From Aphodosoma sp051870875 (GTDB taxonomy: Bacteria > Bacteroidota > Bacteroidia > Bacteroidales > Paludibacteraceae): 64,000 nt of DNA. Both the position numbers and the translations under genes were made by a program. This document shows positions 26,627 through 36,088 of this stretch, one piece after another. The number at the start of each line of letters is the position of its first letter. Position 1 is the stretch's first letter. The notes beneath the pieces were generated by a model that was given only the letters and a program-made list of their open reading frames with translations, had not been told where the DNA came from and did not search any database. Location: contig JBJECG010000029.1 of NCBI GenBank assembly GCA_051870875.1, positions 62,001-126,000 of the forward strand, written 5' to 3'.

Positions 26627-28600
26627 TCAATAGAGATTGTATGTGGTTTTTACCACCTTGAACTCGGTACGGCGGTTGATGCCGTTGCATATCTGTTGCG
26701 CATCAGGAGAGAGACGTTCTATGAATTCCGGCGTGAGAACATCATCTTTTTTCAGAAATCCATACTGCTTCGCCAGTTTTTCCGTCACTACCACAGGCTG
26801 GCTTTCACCATACCCTTTAGGTGTAAGCCTATCCGGTTCAATACCGGCTTTTATGAGATAATCGACTACAGCCTGGGCACGCTTCTGCGACAAATCATTG
26901 TTTGCAGCCTCGGTACCAACCATGTCAGTATGTGCCGAAATCTCCATAGCTATATTAGGATTGTCGTTGAGTATCTTTATCAGTCCATTCAACCCCTCCT
27001 CAGATTGCGGAGTCAAAGTCCACTTACCAAATTCATAGAAAATATTGTCGAGCTGAACAGGTTTCGATACAGATGCCAACCTGAAATCATTCTCATATGT
27101 TTTGCTGTCCTTGAGATTGTAAGTATCAAACATATAGGATGTATTGAGATATCCCCGGTGAGATGCCATCATAACATAACGGACATCAGGAGACAGGATT
27201 ACCCGATATGAACCGTCTTTCTTGGTACGCAACTTGACGTTATCGCCATTGTCACCCACAAGCCTGATAGTGGTCTCACCCAAAGCCTCCCCTTTTTCGT
27301 CAACAGCATTACCTTCAATGGCATAAACCAACGGAGGCAATATGAAACGATATATTTTATCGACAGGCCTGTTTTGGTCCCGATTGGAGGAAAAGTAACC
27401 AAAATCATTGGTTGAATTGAATGTAATACCGAAATCGTCTGCAGAAGAATTGATCGGAGCCAACAAATTCACCACGGACCATTCGCCCGACGAATCTTTT
27501 TCGGCTTTGTAAATATCAAGGCCTCCTAAACCGACATGCCCATCGGAAGAAAAGAAAAGCACCCCATCATGACGCACGTATGGAAACATCTCATTACCCG
27601 ACGTGTTGATCTTCGCCCCTAAATTGTCTGTAACCACCCACTTGCCGCCATCCATCGTGGCGACCCAGATATCCTTGCCCCCGAAACCGTTCGGAGCATC
27701 AGAAACGAAATAAAGCAAATCTCCGTCAGGCGAAACTGCCGGATGTCCCACCGATATGGTACTGTCGGCAAACAACGGTATCAGCGTAGGTTCGGTCCAT
27801 TCGCCGCCAGACCGCGTCGACTGCCAAATCTGCGCAGCCTCATTCTTGGACTCGCTCTTGGTGAAATAGATAGTCTTGCCATCGGCCGAAAAACAAGCGA
27901 CACCCTCATCCTCTTCTGTATTCAAAGCCCCTTCGACAGGTTTTACCGGTTCCCATTTGCCTGACTTGTTCTGCCTGGAAAAGTACAAATCATTCTTCGC
28001 CACTCCTGTAATGGTGCTGATTTTCCGTGCCGTATTGCTCTCTCTATTTGACGTAAAGGCTATGGCATCGGCATCGCTACCCATAAACGCCGGCGCAAAA
28101 TCGGAAGTTCTGCGGAAATTGAACTCCTTGGCAGGTTCCACCTTGTATCGGGTAAATTCACGCGCAGCAGTTCTTGAGTTTTCGGCAGACTGCAAACCGG
28201 CTTTGGCTTCATACGAATCGGGATACCACTCCAAATATTTCAGGAAATTGGCTTTGGCATCAGCATAACGCCCTATCACAAGCTGGCTCTTGGCTATATG
28301 CAGATATACAATAGTATCTGAACATTTATACCTGATGGCTGTAGTGTATGCACGCACGGCCTTGGTATGATTATTGGTATTACGGTAGCATTCGCCCAAA
28401 CGGAAATTGACCTCACCCTTGAGTTTGCGTTGCTTTTTTGCAGAGATATTTTTCTGGGTGCGGCGATATATGTCGGCAGCGGCATAATATTCGCCATTCG
28501 CATAGCGGCGGTCAGCTTTTTTCAACCGCGAAGCTGTGCTGCAACCGCCAAGCAGCAGTGCCAGCAAAACAAGAAACGAATATATTTTGACGCTACGCAT
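26627..28600 (-). CDS. porE: PorE-like T9SS outer-membrane lipoprotein (TPR, PD40, CRD, OmpA-C)
   Basis: 657 residues. The signal peptide ends in a lipobox, LLGGC, giving lipidated Cys20. Domains in order: TPR-like repeats (about 25-150), a PD40/WD40-like propeller with DFAPAFMGSDADAIAFTSNR, FSADGKTIYFTKS and VSPDGDLLYFVSD blades (about 160-420), a carboxypeptidase-D regulatory-like domain (AVDEKGEALGETTIRL, about 430-500), and an OmpA C-terminal peptidoglycan-binding domain (ISAHTDMVGTEAANNDLSQK and PKGYGESQP). This order is that of PorE (PG1058) of Porphyromonas, an essential type IX secretion component tying the translocon to peptidoglycan. OmpA-PD40 paralogues exist, so the exact assignment is likely, not certain. 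Its stop lies 13 bp from that of plsC. Confidence 0.75.
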   Translation of the reverse strand: MRSVKIYSFLVLLALLLGGCSTASRLKKADRRYANGEYYAAADIYRRTQKNISAKKQRKLKGEVNFRLGECYRNTNNHTKAVRAYTTAIRYKCSDTIVYLHIAKSQLVIGRYADAKANFLKYLEWYPDSYEAKAGLQSAENSRTAAREFTRYKVEPAKEFNFRRTSDFAPAFMGSDADAIAFTSNRESNTARKISTITGVAKNDLYFSRQNKSGKWEPVKPVEGALNTEEDEGVACFSADGKTIYFTKSESKNEAAQIWQSTRSGGEWTEPTLIPLFADSTISVGHPAVSPDGDLLYFVSDAPNGFGGKDIWVATMDGGKWVVTDNLGAKINTSGNEMFPYVRHDGVLFFSSDGHVGLGGLDIYKAEKDSSGEWSVVNLLAPINSSADDFGITFNSTNDFGYFSSNRDQNRPVDKIYRFILPPLVYAIEGNAVDEKGEALGETTIRLVGDNGDNVKLRTKKDGSYRVILSPDVRYVMMASHRGYLNTSYMFDTYNLKDSKTYENDFRLASVSKPVQLDNIFYEFGKWTLTPQSEEGLNGLIKILNDNPNIAMEISAHTDMVGTEAANNDLSQKRAQAVVDYLIKAGIEPDRLTPKGYGESQPVVVTEKLAKQYGFLKKDDVLTPEFIERLSPDAQQICNGINRRTEFKVVKTTYNLY

Positions 28601-28632
28601 ATATCAGAAACATTCGGGTATTACCAATAGTT

Positions 28633-30576
28633 TTATGGAAAGGCAATAAGGCACACCGTCCCATTGGCAGCGGTGACCACCCCAGTATTGGCTTTGGTCA
28701 ATGCAACGGTATTGACTTCAGAATTGCCGATTTTGTGTTGCCACAACTCTTCCCGGGTATCTGCATCCATACACACAACTACCCCATTGGAAGTGGTGAT
28801 ATACAGTCTGCCGTCAGACTCCACTATACGCGAAGCATTAAAATCCCGTTTGTGCAAACCTTCCATATACCACAACACATTCAGTCCATCGCTTTGTGTA
28901 TCAAAAGCATACAATTTACCATCCGTTGAGCGGCAAAACAACTTTTTCCTATCAGATGACAAGCCCATTGATTCAGTCAATTTATACTTGTGAGAACGAT
29001 AGATGACGCTTCCTGTTTCTGCATTGAGGACTGTAACAGAACCATCCAACGCCGTGAAAAACAGTTTGGAACCAACAGAAGCAATCCATGCTTCGGTAGA
29101 AGCCTGAAGTGTCTGTTTCAAACCATTTCTTCTGTCTGGAATATATGTCAGATCAGCGGGCATCCATTTCCAGACCAAATAGCCGTCAGATGCCCTAAGG
29201 GCATATACAGCACCATCAGCAGCATTGAAAATAACCAGACCATTGTATATTACAGGACGAGCCTGCTGAAAACCTCCGACAGAATCATACGTCCAAACCA
29301 CCTGGCCGGAAACGAGGTTCACTGCCCTGAACACCCCATCGGACGCACCTACATACACAACACCCTGCGAAACAAGCGGCGTACTGATGAGCGGAGCTTT
29401 GGTATTCAACTTCCACTCCACACGCCCGGTCTGAGAATCGAGGCAATAAACAGCATTGTCTGTCGCGCAGAACACCACCTTATTTTGCACTATACAGGCA
29501 TCCGACACTATCGCCCCTCCAGTTCGGTATGCCCATTGCTCCTTACCGTTTTTCAGGGAACGACAGTGCATAAAACCGCGGGTATCGCCAAAATAGACGT
29601 GCGAATCATCAATAACGGGTGAAGCGTATATATCTGCACCAACCGATTTGTTCCACTTCTCCTTCACCTGACGGTATTCGGAATTGACATCAAATTCCGG
29701 ACGCGGATATTTTGTATGGTCACCCTCGACATAAAACTTCTGAGATATGGAAAAAACAGCCCACTGCTCGGGTTCTGCATTCAAATACTTGTCGAACACA
29801 AACAACGAATCTTCTGTCATCTGAAAAAGAGTATAACCAGCCGGCACCGTATCTCTTCTGAGAACGGACTTGGAAATCATACCTATAATACCATCGTAAC
29901 CAGCAAGCATATTACGGTGATAGTGACCTGATATCACGCCTTGTACATTGTATTTGCGCACTTCATCGGTAATCTCAAACCAGTTGTCGACATCACCGGT
30001 TTTCAACGGATGATGGGAAACTATGAAAACAGGAGTTTTGCGTCCTACGTTCTTCAACTGTTGCTTCATCCAGTCAATATCCTGTGAAGCAATATGTCCG
30101 TCCGTCCACCTGTCAAGAGATGCTGTATTTACACCGAGAAAAAGGTAACCGTTGAACAACAGCCTGAATTTATCGTCACCAAATGTACGTTTGAAATTGG
30201 CGATAGAAGCCAAAGAGCTTTCAGTATCGTTGTTGCCGGGAACAACGTAATACGGACAGTGTAATTTATCCAACATACTTTTGGCGAGAGAGAATGACTC
30301 CAAATCACCATACTCAGTGACATCACCGCTGACAATTACAAATGCGACATTGTCATTGGAATTTATTTCCCCGACAATAGCATTCAAATCATCTATATTC
30401 TGTTGATTTCCAAGTGAAATATGAAGATCAGACAATTGGGCGAAAGAGAAAAATACATTCCGAGTCTTTGGTGCTGCCAGATAATCCGACATGGTAGTGC
30501 TTGCCTGAGAAGATTTCTGGGCAAACGACAAGAGTGCCAACACCAATGCAAATAACAGACTGACAGTACGTTTCAT
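28633..30576 (-). CDS. Exported metallophosphoesterase fused to a PQQ-type beta-propeller
   Basis: 647 residues from the ATG at 30576 (MKRTVSLLFALVLALLSFAQ, a signal peptide); the longer frame to 30696 is not needed. The N-terminal half is a calcineurin-like phosphoesterase with the metal motifs LSDLHIS, SGDVTEYGD, VPGNND, VSHHPL and SGHYHRN. The C-terminal half is a propeller with PQQ-like/WD repeats: GKEQWAYRTG, RVEWKLNTKAPLISTPLV, QVVWTYDSVGG, YLVWKWMPADL, REELWQHKIG. This two-domain design recurs in Bacteroidota as an outer-envelope protein of unknown substrate. It lies 32 bp upstream of the porE-like gene on the same strand and is probably co-transcribed with it. Confidence 0.85.
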   Translation of the reverse strand: MKRTVSLLFALVLALLSFAQKSSQASTTMSDYLAAPKTRNVFFSFAQLSDLHISLGNQQNIDDLNAIVGEINSNDNVAFVIVSGDVTEYGDLESFSLAKSMLDKLHCPYYVVPGNNDTESSLASIANFKRTFGDDKFRLLFNGYLFLGVNTASLDRWTDGHIASQDIDWMKQQLKNVGRKTPVFIVSHHPLKTGDVDNWFEITDEVRKYNVQGVISGHYHRNMLAGYDGIIGMISKSVLRRDTVPAGYTLFQMTEDSLFVFDKYLNAEPEQWAVFSISQKFYVEGDHTKYPRPEFDVNSEYRQVKEKWNKSVGADIYASPVIDDSHVYFGDTRGFMHCRSLKNGKEQWAYRTGGAIVSDACIVQNKVVFCATDNAVYCLDSQTGRVEWKLNTKAPLISTPLVSQGVVYVGASDGVFRAVNLVSGQVVWTYDSVGGFQQARPVIYNGLVIFNAADGAVYALRASDGYLVWKWMPADLTYIPDRRNGLKQTLQASTEAWIASVGSKLFFTALDGSVTVLNAETGSVIYRSHKYKLTESMGLSSDRKKLFCRSTDGKLYAFDTQSDGLNVLWYMEGLHKRDFNASRIVESDGRLYITTSNGVVVCMDADTREELWQHKIGNSEVNTVALTKANTGVVTAANGTVCLIAFP

Positions 30577-30726
30577 GGCAACATCCGATTTGAGCATCCA
30601 CACACGGGGACGAATAGTGCGTGCGTACCACCCGTCCCCATATATTTCAGTGTATGCAGTAAGACAAAAGCATAACAAGCAAATCCCATAAACCATCAGC
30701 GAGACGATTTATAGGATCCACCGTTT

Positions 30727-32427
30727 TTATTTATACAATTCCATATCTGCCAAGTCGAAATGATCGACAAACGAAGCATGCTTGCTGACTTCGGATTCGG
30801 CATAATTGACATAAACGTGTGCAGATGCAGCGAACTGAGCATCGCGTGTTGCATCAATGATGAGCAGGTATGTCATGATGATATGGCCCGCCATCTCAAC
30901 CAAACGACGTGCAACAAAGTCGAGATAATCCTGATTCTTGGTTTCAACCACTTTGTTGACTTGCTTTTCATACAAAGCGGTCATGGCCTGAAGGCGTGCA
31001 CGAATCGGTTCAAACTTAGCGTCGACCGGAGTATTTTCATATACACGTATCTGCTTCAAATAATTGCCTGTGGTGACGTGACGGATGGCAGCCACGGTCT
31101 GAAGCTGTGAAGTGCCTTCGTATATAGTCAGGATACGCGCATCACGATAGAGGCGTTCGCAAGTATAGTCTTTCATGAAACCAGAACCACCGTGAACCTG
31201 AATACAGTCGTAAGCATTCTGGTTGGCGTATTCCGAAGCAAACATCTTGAGCATAGGTGTAAAGGCATCAGCCAGACGCTGATACTCCTTGTAATCAGCT
31301 TTTTCCTCAGGTGTGAGTTTACGAGTTGCCTCAATGGCTTCATATGCTTTGTAGACATCGACAAAACGTGTGCATTCGTAAAGGATGGCACGAGAAGCAT
31401 CAAGTTTGGCCTTGATCATGGACACCATTTCATATACGGCAGGAAATTCGATAATGGCCTTGCCGAACTGACGGCGGTCGCGGGCGTAAGCAAGAGCCTC
31501 ACGGTAAGCGGCATCGGACAGACCTACAGATTGGGCACCGACACCAAGACGAGCACCATTCATAAGAGACATGACGTACTTTATCAAACCCATACGGCGG
31601 GTACCGATCAATTTGGCCGGAGCATTTGTAAATACAAGTTCACAAGTAGGTGAACCTTTTATACCCAATTTATTCTCAATACGACGCACTTTGATGCGAT
31701 CGTCGTGTTTGTTGTCGCAAACGAAATAAGAGAGACCACGTCCATCGTTGGTACCCTCCTCGGAACGGGCAAGGACAAGCTTGATTTGTGCGTCACCGTT
31801 TGTTATGAAACGTTTCACACCGTTGAGATACCAAGTCCCGTCAGCCTCATTGAAAGTGGCTTTGAGCTGTACAGCCTGCAAATCGGATCCTGCATCGGGT
31901 TCGGTCAAATCCATAGAACAGGTTTCGCCGGCACAGACACGCGGCAAGAACTCACCTTTTATCTCATCGGACGCAAATTCGGCAATAGTTTCCGCACAGT
32001 CCTGAAGCCCCCATATATTGGCAAAACCGGCATCGGCACGGCTAACCAATTCAGCGGCCATAACGTAAGGCACCATTGAGAAATTGAGACCTCCATACTG
32101 ACGCGGCAAAGCCATACCGTACAAGCCGGCCTTAGCCAAAGCATCGTGATTCTGCTGGGTACCGCGAGCATATTTCACGCGGTTGTCTATCACTTCAGGC
32201 CCTTCATGATCAACGCTCTCGGCATTCGCAGCTATGATTTCGCCACAAATTTCACCGATGATTTCGAGAATACGATCATATGAATCGATGGTATCATCAA
32301 AATCCCGAGGTGCATAATCATACTTATCTTTGTCTTCAAAGTCATGCTCTTTAAGGTCAACGATCTTTTTCATCAAAGGATGACCGAGCTGAAACTTCAA
32401 CGCAGGATTCTCTTTATAAAAATTCAT
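30727..32427 (-). CDS. Acyl-CoA dehydrogenase
   Basis: 566 residues, the long Bacteroidota form. The family signatures are the FAD/substrate motif CSMDLTEPDAGSDLQAV, KRFITNGDAQIKLVLARSE, the ARDRRQFGKAIIEF block and the CoA-site QVHGGSGFMKDYTCERLYRDARI followed by IYEGTSQLQ, whose Glu is the likely catalytic base. It oxidises an acyl-CoA and passes electrons to ETF, whose genes etfB and etfA lie just upstream on the same strand. No enoyl-CoA hydratase or thiolase is present, so the substrate is open. Confidence 0.95.
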   Translation of the reverse strand: MNFYKENPALKFQLGHPLMKKIVDLKEHDFEDKDKYDYAPRDFDDTIDSYDRILEIIGEICGEIIAANAESVDHEGPEVIDNRVKYARGTQQNHDALAKAGLYGMALPRQYGGLNFSMVPYVMAAELVSRADAGFANIWGLQDCAETIAEFASDEIKGEFLPRVCAGETCSMDLTEPDAGSDLQAVQLKATFNEADGTWYLNGVKRFITNGDAQIKLVLARSEEGTNDGRGLSYFVCDNKHDDRIKVRRIENKLGIKGSPTCELVFTNAPAKLIGTRRMGLIKYVMSLMNGARLGVGAQSVGLSDAAYREALAYARDRRQFGKAIIEFPAVYEMVSMIKAKLDASRAILYECTRFVDVYKAYEAIEATRKLTPEEKADYKEYQRLADAFTPMLKMFASEYANQNAYDCIQVHGGSGFMKDYTCERLYRDARILTIYEGTSQLQTVAAIRHVTTGNYLKQIRVYENTPVDAKFEPIRARLQAMTALYEKQVNKVVETKNQDYLDFVARRLVEMAGHIIMTYLLIIDATRDAQFAASAHVYVNYAESEVSKHASFVDHFDLADMELYK

Positions 32428-32499
32428 ATTGCATTTTGTTTTTTACCAGACAATAAACGTATTGTCCGCCTTTTCAATAATAAAAACGTACCGCCAACG

Positions 32500-32527
32500 C
32501 AAATATAATGCGCAGGCAATATTCCAA
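32500..32527 (-). promoter_or_regulatory. Possible internal promoter before acyl-CoA dehydrogenase
   Basis: On the minus strand TTG (32527-32525), 17 bp, TATATTTG (32507-32500), in the 105-bp gap after etfA. Spacing is short, so this is tentative. Confidence 0.35.
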
Positions 32528-32532
32528 GCAGC

Positions 32533-33552
32533 TTATTTTGTGTTGGCTTTATAGTATTTGATAAGTTTAGGAACAACCTCTTCGACATTGCCAGTGATGA
32601 CGTAGTCGGCAATTGTATTGATAGGAGCGTTCGGATCGTTGTTGACAGCGATAATTATGGAACTATCCTGCATACCGGCGATGTGCTGGATTTGCCCGGA
32701 TATACCGCAAGCGATATACAATTTCGGATGTACAGTGACACCGGTCTGACCGATCTGCCGTTCATGTCCGCAGAAACCAGCATCAACGGCAGCGCGCGAA
32801 GCTCCTACTTCTCCTCCAAGAACGGCAGCCAAGTCGTACAACATATTGAAACCTTCAGCACTACCCATGCCATAACCACCTGCTACGATAACAGGAGCGG
32901 ACTTGACATTCAATTTTGATTTTTCTATATGACGGTCAATGACATCAATAGCAAAATCAGTATCGGACACGTAGTCCGCAACGTTGATGCGGCGTATCTC
33001 GCCTTTGTAGCCGGCATCAAGGATCTGTTTTTTCATCACACCTTCGCGGACAGTGGCCATCTGGGGACGGCACTCGGGGTTGACGATAGTCGCAACAATG
33101 TTACCACCAAAAGCGGGGCGAATCTGATAAAGAAGATTGTCGTAATGTCTGCCGGCTTTCTTGTCATCATAATCTCCGATTTCGAGCATCGTACAGTCGG
33201 CAGTCAAACCGCTGAATAGCGAAGACGACACTCGCGGCCCAAGATCACGCCCAACAGAAGTAGCACCCATGAGAGCTATCTGAGGTTTCTCTTCCTTGAA
33301 AAGTTTCACGACTATACTTGCGTGCGGGAGCGTGGTGTAGAATTTCAGGCGAGGATCCTCGGCTATTGTCAGACGGTCAACGCCATAAGGGAAAACCTGT
33401 TCGGGAACCTTATCCAAGCCATAGCCAATGGCTACAGCTTCAAGTTTGCAGCCAAGTTGCGCAGCCAATGTACGACCTTTTGTCAACAATTCCTGCGACA
33501 CTTCGGCCACACATCCGTCTTCTATTTCGAGATATACAAATACGTTATTCAT
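32533..33552 (-). CDS. etfA: Electron transfer flavoprotein, alpha subunit
   Basis: 339 residues. The C-terminal FAD domain is diagnostic: VIVAGGYGMGSAEGFNMLYDLA, GGEVGASRAAVDAGF, QIGQTGVTVHPKLYIACGISG and MQDSSIIIAVNNDPNAPI. With EtfB it carries electrons from the acyl-CoA dehydrogenase encoded next on this strand to the quinone pool or another acceptor; an ETF:quinone oxidoreductase is not in the window. Bifurcating ETFs share this general layout; I cannot tell by eye. It starts 41 bp after the etfB stop. Confidence 0.95.
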   Translation of the reverse strand: MNNVFVYLEIEDGCVAEVSQELLTKGRTLAAQLGCKLEAVAIGYGLDKVPEQVFPYGVDRLTIAEDPRLKFYTTLPHASIVVKLFKEEKPQIALMGATSVGRDLGPRVSSSLFSGLTADCTMLEIGDYDDKKAGRHYDNLLYQIRPAFGGNIVATIVNPECRPQMATVREGVMKKQILDAGYKGEIRRINVADYVSDTDFAIDVIDRHIEKSKLNVKSAPVIVAGGYGMGSAEGFNMLYDLAAVLGGEVGASRAAVDAGFCGHERQIGQTGVTVHPKLYIACGISGQIQHIAGMQDSSIIIAVNNDPNAPINTIADYVITGNVEEVVPKLIKYYKANTK

Positions 33553-33592
33553 TGTTTCCTGATTTGATTTTAATTAAATGGATAGCCCAACC

Positions 33593-34465
33593 TCAACCTA
33601 TAGTGTGGTTAGCTATAAGTTCTTTCATGAGAGAATCAATCGCTTCATCGGTCGGTTGCATACGCTTGCTTTCCTTGGCGGCGAACACGACACTCTCGAT
33701 TTGTTTCACTTTCGTAGGCGATCCGCTCATGCCGAGCCAACGGGAATCGTGTTCGATATCATTGACGCTCAATTCGTTGATTTTCAAATATGGTTTCTCA
33801 GCAAACAAGTCGGTATAATCCAAACCGGCTTCGGTGACTTCGGACGGAGCCTTGGCTTGCTTGTATTTCAATGTCAATTTGGCATGACGCTGACGGCAGG
33901 GGGCTGCCGAACCATTGACCGTAACGAGCATTGGCAACTTGCCTTTCACTGTTTCGGTGCCACGCTCCAAACGACGTTTGACGGTTATCACACCGTGTTC
34001 AACTTTAACTATTTCTTCCGCGTATGTGACCTGCGGCAAACCAAGTTTCTCGGCGACCTGTGGACCTACCTGGGCCGTGTCACCATCAATGGCCTGACGA
34101 CCGCAAATGACAATATCCACTTTACCCAACTTGCGCAAAGCACATGAGAGGGCATAAGATGTAGCCAAAGTATCGGAACCGGCAAATTCACGGCCACTTA
34201 GCAGGTAACCGCCATCGGCACCGCGGAACATGCTCTCACGGATGACTTCGGCCGCACGTGAAGGTCCCATAGTAAGGATATGTACAGTAGAGCCGGGGTG
34301 AGATTCCTTCAAACGGAGAGCTTGTTCGAGAGCATTCAAGTCTTCCGGATTATAAATTGCAGGAAGGGCGGCGCGGTTGACTGTGCCGTCGGCCTTCATG
34401 GCATCCTTTCCCACATTCCGTGTATCGGGCACTTGCTTGGCAAGTACTACAATTTTCAAACTCAT
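33593..34465 (-). CDS. etfB: Electron transfer flavoprotein, beta subunit
   Basis: 290 residues. MSLKIVVLAKQVPDTRNVG, the EDLNALEQALRLKE segment, DTAQVGPQVAEKLGLPQVTY with its ETF-beta signature and the RRLERGTETVKGKLPMLVTV block identify it. First gene of the etfB-etfA-acyl-CoA dehydrogenase run. A TAACTTTG -7 box lies 72 bp upstream. Confidence 0.95.
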   Translation of the reverse strand: MSLKIVVLAKQVPDTRNVGKDAMKADGTVNRAALPAIYNPEDLNALEQALRLKESHPGSTVHILTMGPSRAAEVIRESMFRGADGGYLLSGREFAGSDTLATSYALSCALRKLGKVDIVICGRQAIDGDTAQVGPQVAEKLGLPQVTYAEEIVKVEHGVITVKRRLERGTETVKGKLPMLVTVNGSAAPCRQRHAKLTLKYKQAKAPSEVTEAGLDYTDLFAEKPYLKINELSVNDIEHDSRWLGMSGSPTKVKQIESVVFAAKESKRMQPTDEAIDSLMKELIANHTIG

Positions 34466-34536
34466 AATACGTTTTCTGATGTTTAATCAACTATTAAAAT
34501 AAACCACATCTTGCGTACAGATGTGCATATCAAGTG

Positions 34537-34544
34537 CAAAGTTA
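34537..34544 (-). promoter_or_regulatory. -7 box of the etfB operon
   Basis: TAACTTTG on the minus strand fits TAnnTTTG. A clear TTTG at -33 is missing: an A/T-rich tract lies there instead. Confidence 0.45.
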
Positions 34545-34690
34545 CTAATTTTTTTTGAAAATGCAGACAGCCGGCCCCGTTTTTCTTCTTGAAATGAGAC
34601 AAAACCAGTCATAATACGTATCCGGCTACACCGAACCCGTACATTCAAGAATAACGACAAGACCTAAAAATCCGTTATATAACCAACCTG

Positions 34691-36088
34691 TCACTTGCCT
34701 GTACGGTAACGGTATGCATTAAGAGCAGTGGCATACTCAAGGGCTTGGCTGGTATATGATTCACGAGCCTGGCTCAACTGGGTTTGTGCCTGAAGTAATT
34801 CAGAAAGAGAGACCATTCCCGCCCGGTAGTATGCAAAAATCTGATCGAGGTTTGATTCTGCCAAAACGAGACTCTGTTTCATGACCAACATCTGCTGCCA
34901 CGACGAAGTAAGGTCAAACCACAACTGACGGATTTGCAAAAGGATTTGTTCGGAGAGATACGCCCGTTCATTTTCGGCTTTTTCTATCTGTCTGTCAAAG
35001 CGTTGGATTTTACGGGCATTCTTGCCCCAATCAGAAATAGGTATTTGAACAACTGCAAAAACAGCACCATTCCAATTACCCTTATCAAATATATAGCTAT
35101 AACCATAGTTAGCGCCTACAGCAACCTGAGGCAATGCTTCACCAAGCACCATGCGACGTTCGAGACGTTTGGCATCTACAGCAAGTTCGAGCAGGCGCAT
35201 CTCTTCCTGCCGGGCAGCCACTTCCGTTTCGGATATATAGACATCTTCAGGGGATAGCATTTCATTGAAATTGCCTACAAAACGAATACTATCGATAAAC
35301 GGATACGCCTCATCGTCACGTTGTATATAGCTGTAATTCATACCTATACCATTCAATATATTCATTTTGGCAATACGAATTCCATTGTCAAGCTGTATCT
35401 GTCCAACAGACAACTCGCTCTGTTTCAGTTCGACCTGCATCAAATCGGTATTCGAAGCCAATCCAGCATCATAAGCTGAGCGGACATCACGGCAAATGGT
35501 ATCAAGCATGGATTTCATCTGCATCAAAGTATTCTGTTTTTCCTGCAACGACACCACTTGCCAATAGAGTCGGTCTATCTGTTCGTCAGATGTCCGGGCG
35601 GCAATATTCCGTTGCAGCTTAGCAGCTTCGACCCCCAACAGAGACAACCTATTGCCCGCCACGATACGCCCACCGGCAAATACAGGCTGCATAAACGATA
35701 CCATGGCCACAGCACCGTTCTGCAGAGTACGGTAAACGGAATTAAAACCTAACTCCGGCACTATCTTATCCAAAGCCTCCTGCAATTTTTCCGTAGCTTC
35801 GGTCTTGCCAAAAAGATCCTTAACACCAATCTCAAGCATAGGGTCGAGAGCATAAAAACCGAATGCATAAGCCGAAACTTCAGGAAAATATCCGGCACGG
35901 GCTTCCTCCCGCTGCATCTGGGCAGCTTCTACATCAAGGTCTGCATTACGCATCTGCACACTATGTTCGCCGGCCATCTTTCGACAATCCTCAACCGTCA
36001 CCTCCACCCTGCCATTCTGTGCGCCAATATCTACGACAACCGTAAATGCAATAAACAGGACATGACATATATGACTAAAGATCTTCAT
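34691..36088 (-). CDS. TolC-family outer-membrane efflux channel
   Basis: 465 residues from the ATG at 36088 (MKIFSHICHVLFIAF, a signal peptide), which overlaps the RND pump end by 14 bp; an ATG at 36115 would put nine charged residues first. Two OEP repeats are seen: EDCRKMAGEHSVQMRNADLDVEAAQMQREEA at the N-terminus, and the later FAYYRAGMVSLSELLQAQTQLSQA motif close to the C-terminus. Long amphipathic helices between them fit the periplasmic tunnel. It completes a tripartite exporter with the RND pump and adaptor encoded upstream. Confidence 0.9.
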   Translation of the reverse strand: MKIFSHICHVLFIAFTVVVDIGAQNGRVEVTVEDCRKMAGEHSVQMRNADLDVEAAQMQREEARAGYFPEVSAYAFGFYALDPMLEIGVKDLFGKTEATEKLQEALDKIVPELGFNSVYRTLQNGAVAMVSFMQPVFAGGRIVAGNRLSLLGVEAAKLQRNIAARTSDEQIDRLYWQVVSLQEKQNTLMQMKSMLDTICRDVRSAYDAGLASNTDLMQVELKQSELSVGQIQLDNGIRIAKMNILNGIGMNYSYIQRDDEAYPFIDSIRFVGNFNEMLSPEDVYISETEVAARQEEMRLLELAVDAKRLERRMVLGEALPQVAVGANYGYSYIFDKGNWNGAVFAVVQIPISDWGKNARKIQRFDRQIEKAENERAYLSEQILLQIRQLWFDLTSSWQQMLVMKQSLVLAESNLDQIFAYYRAGMVSLSELLQAQTQLSQARESYTSQALEYATALNAYRYRTGK

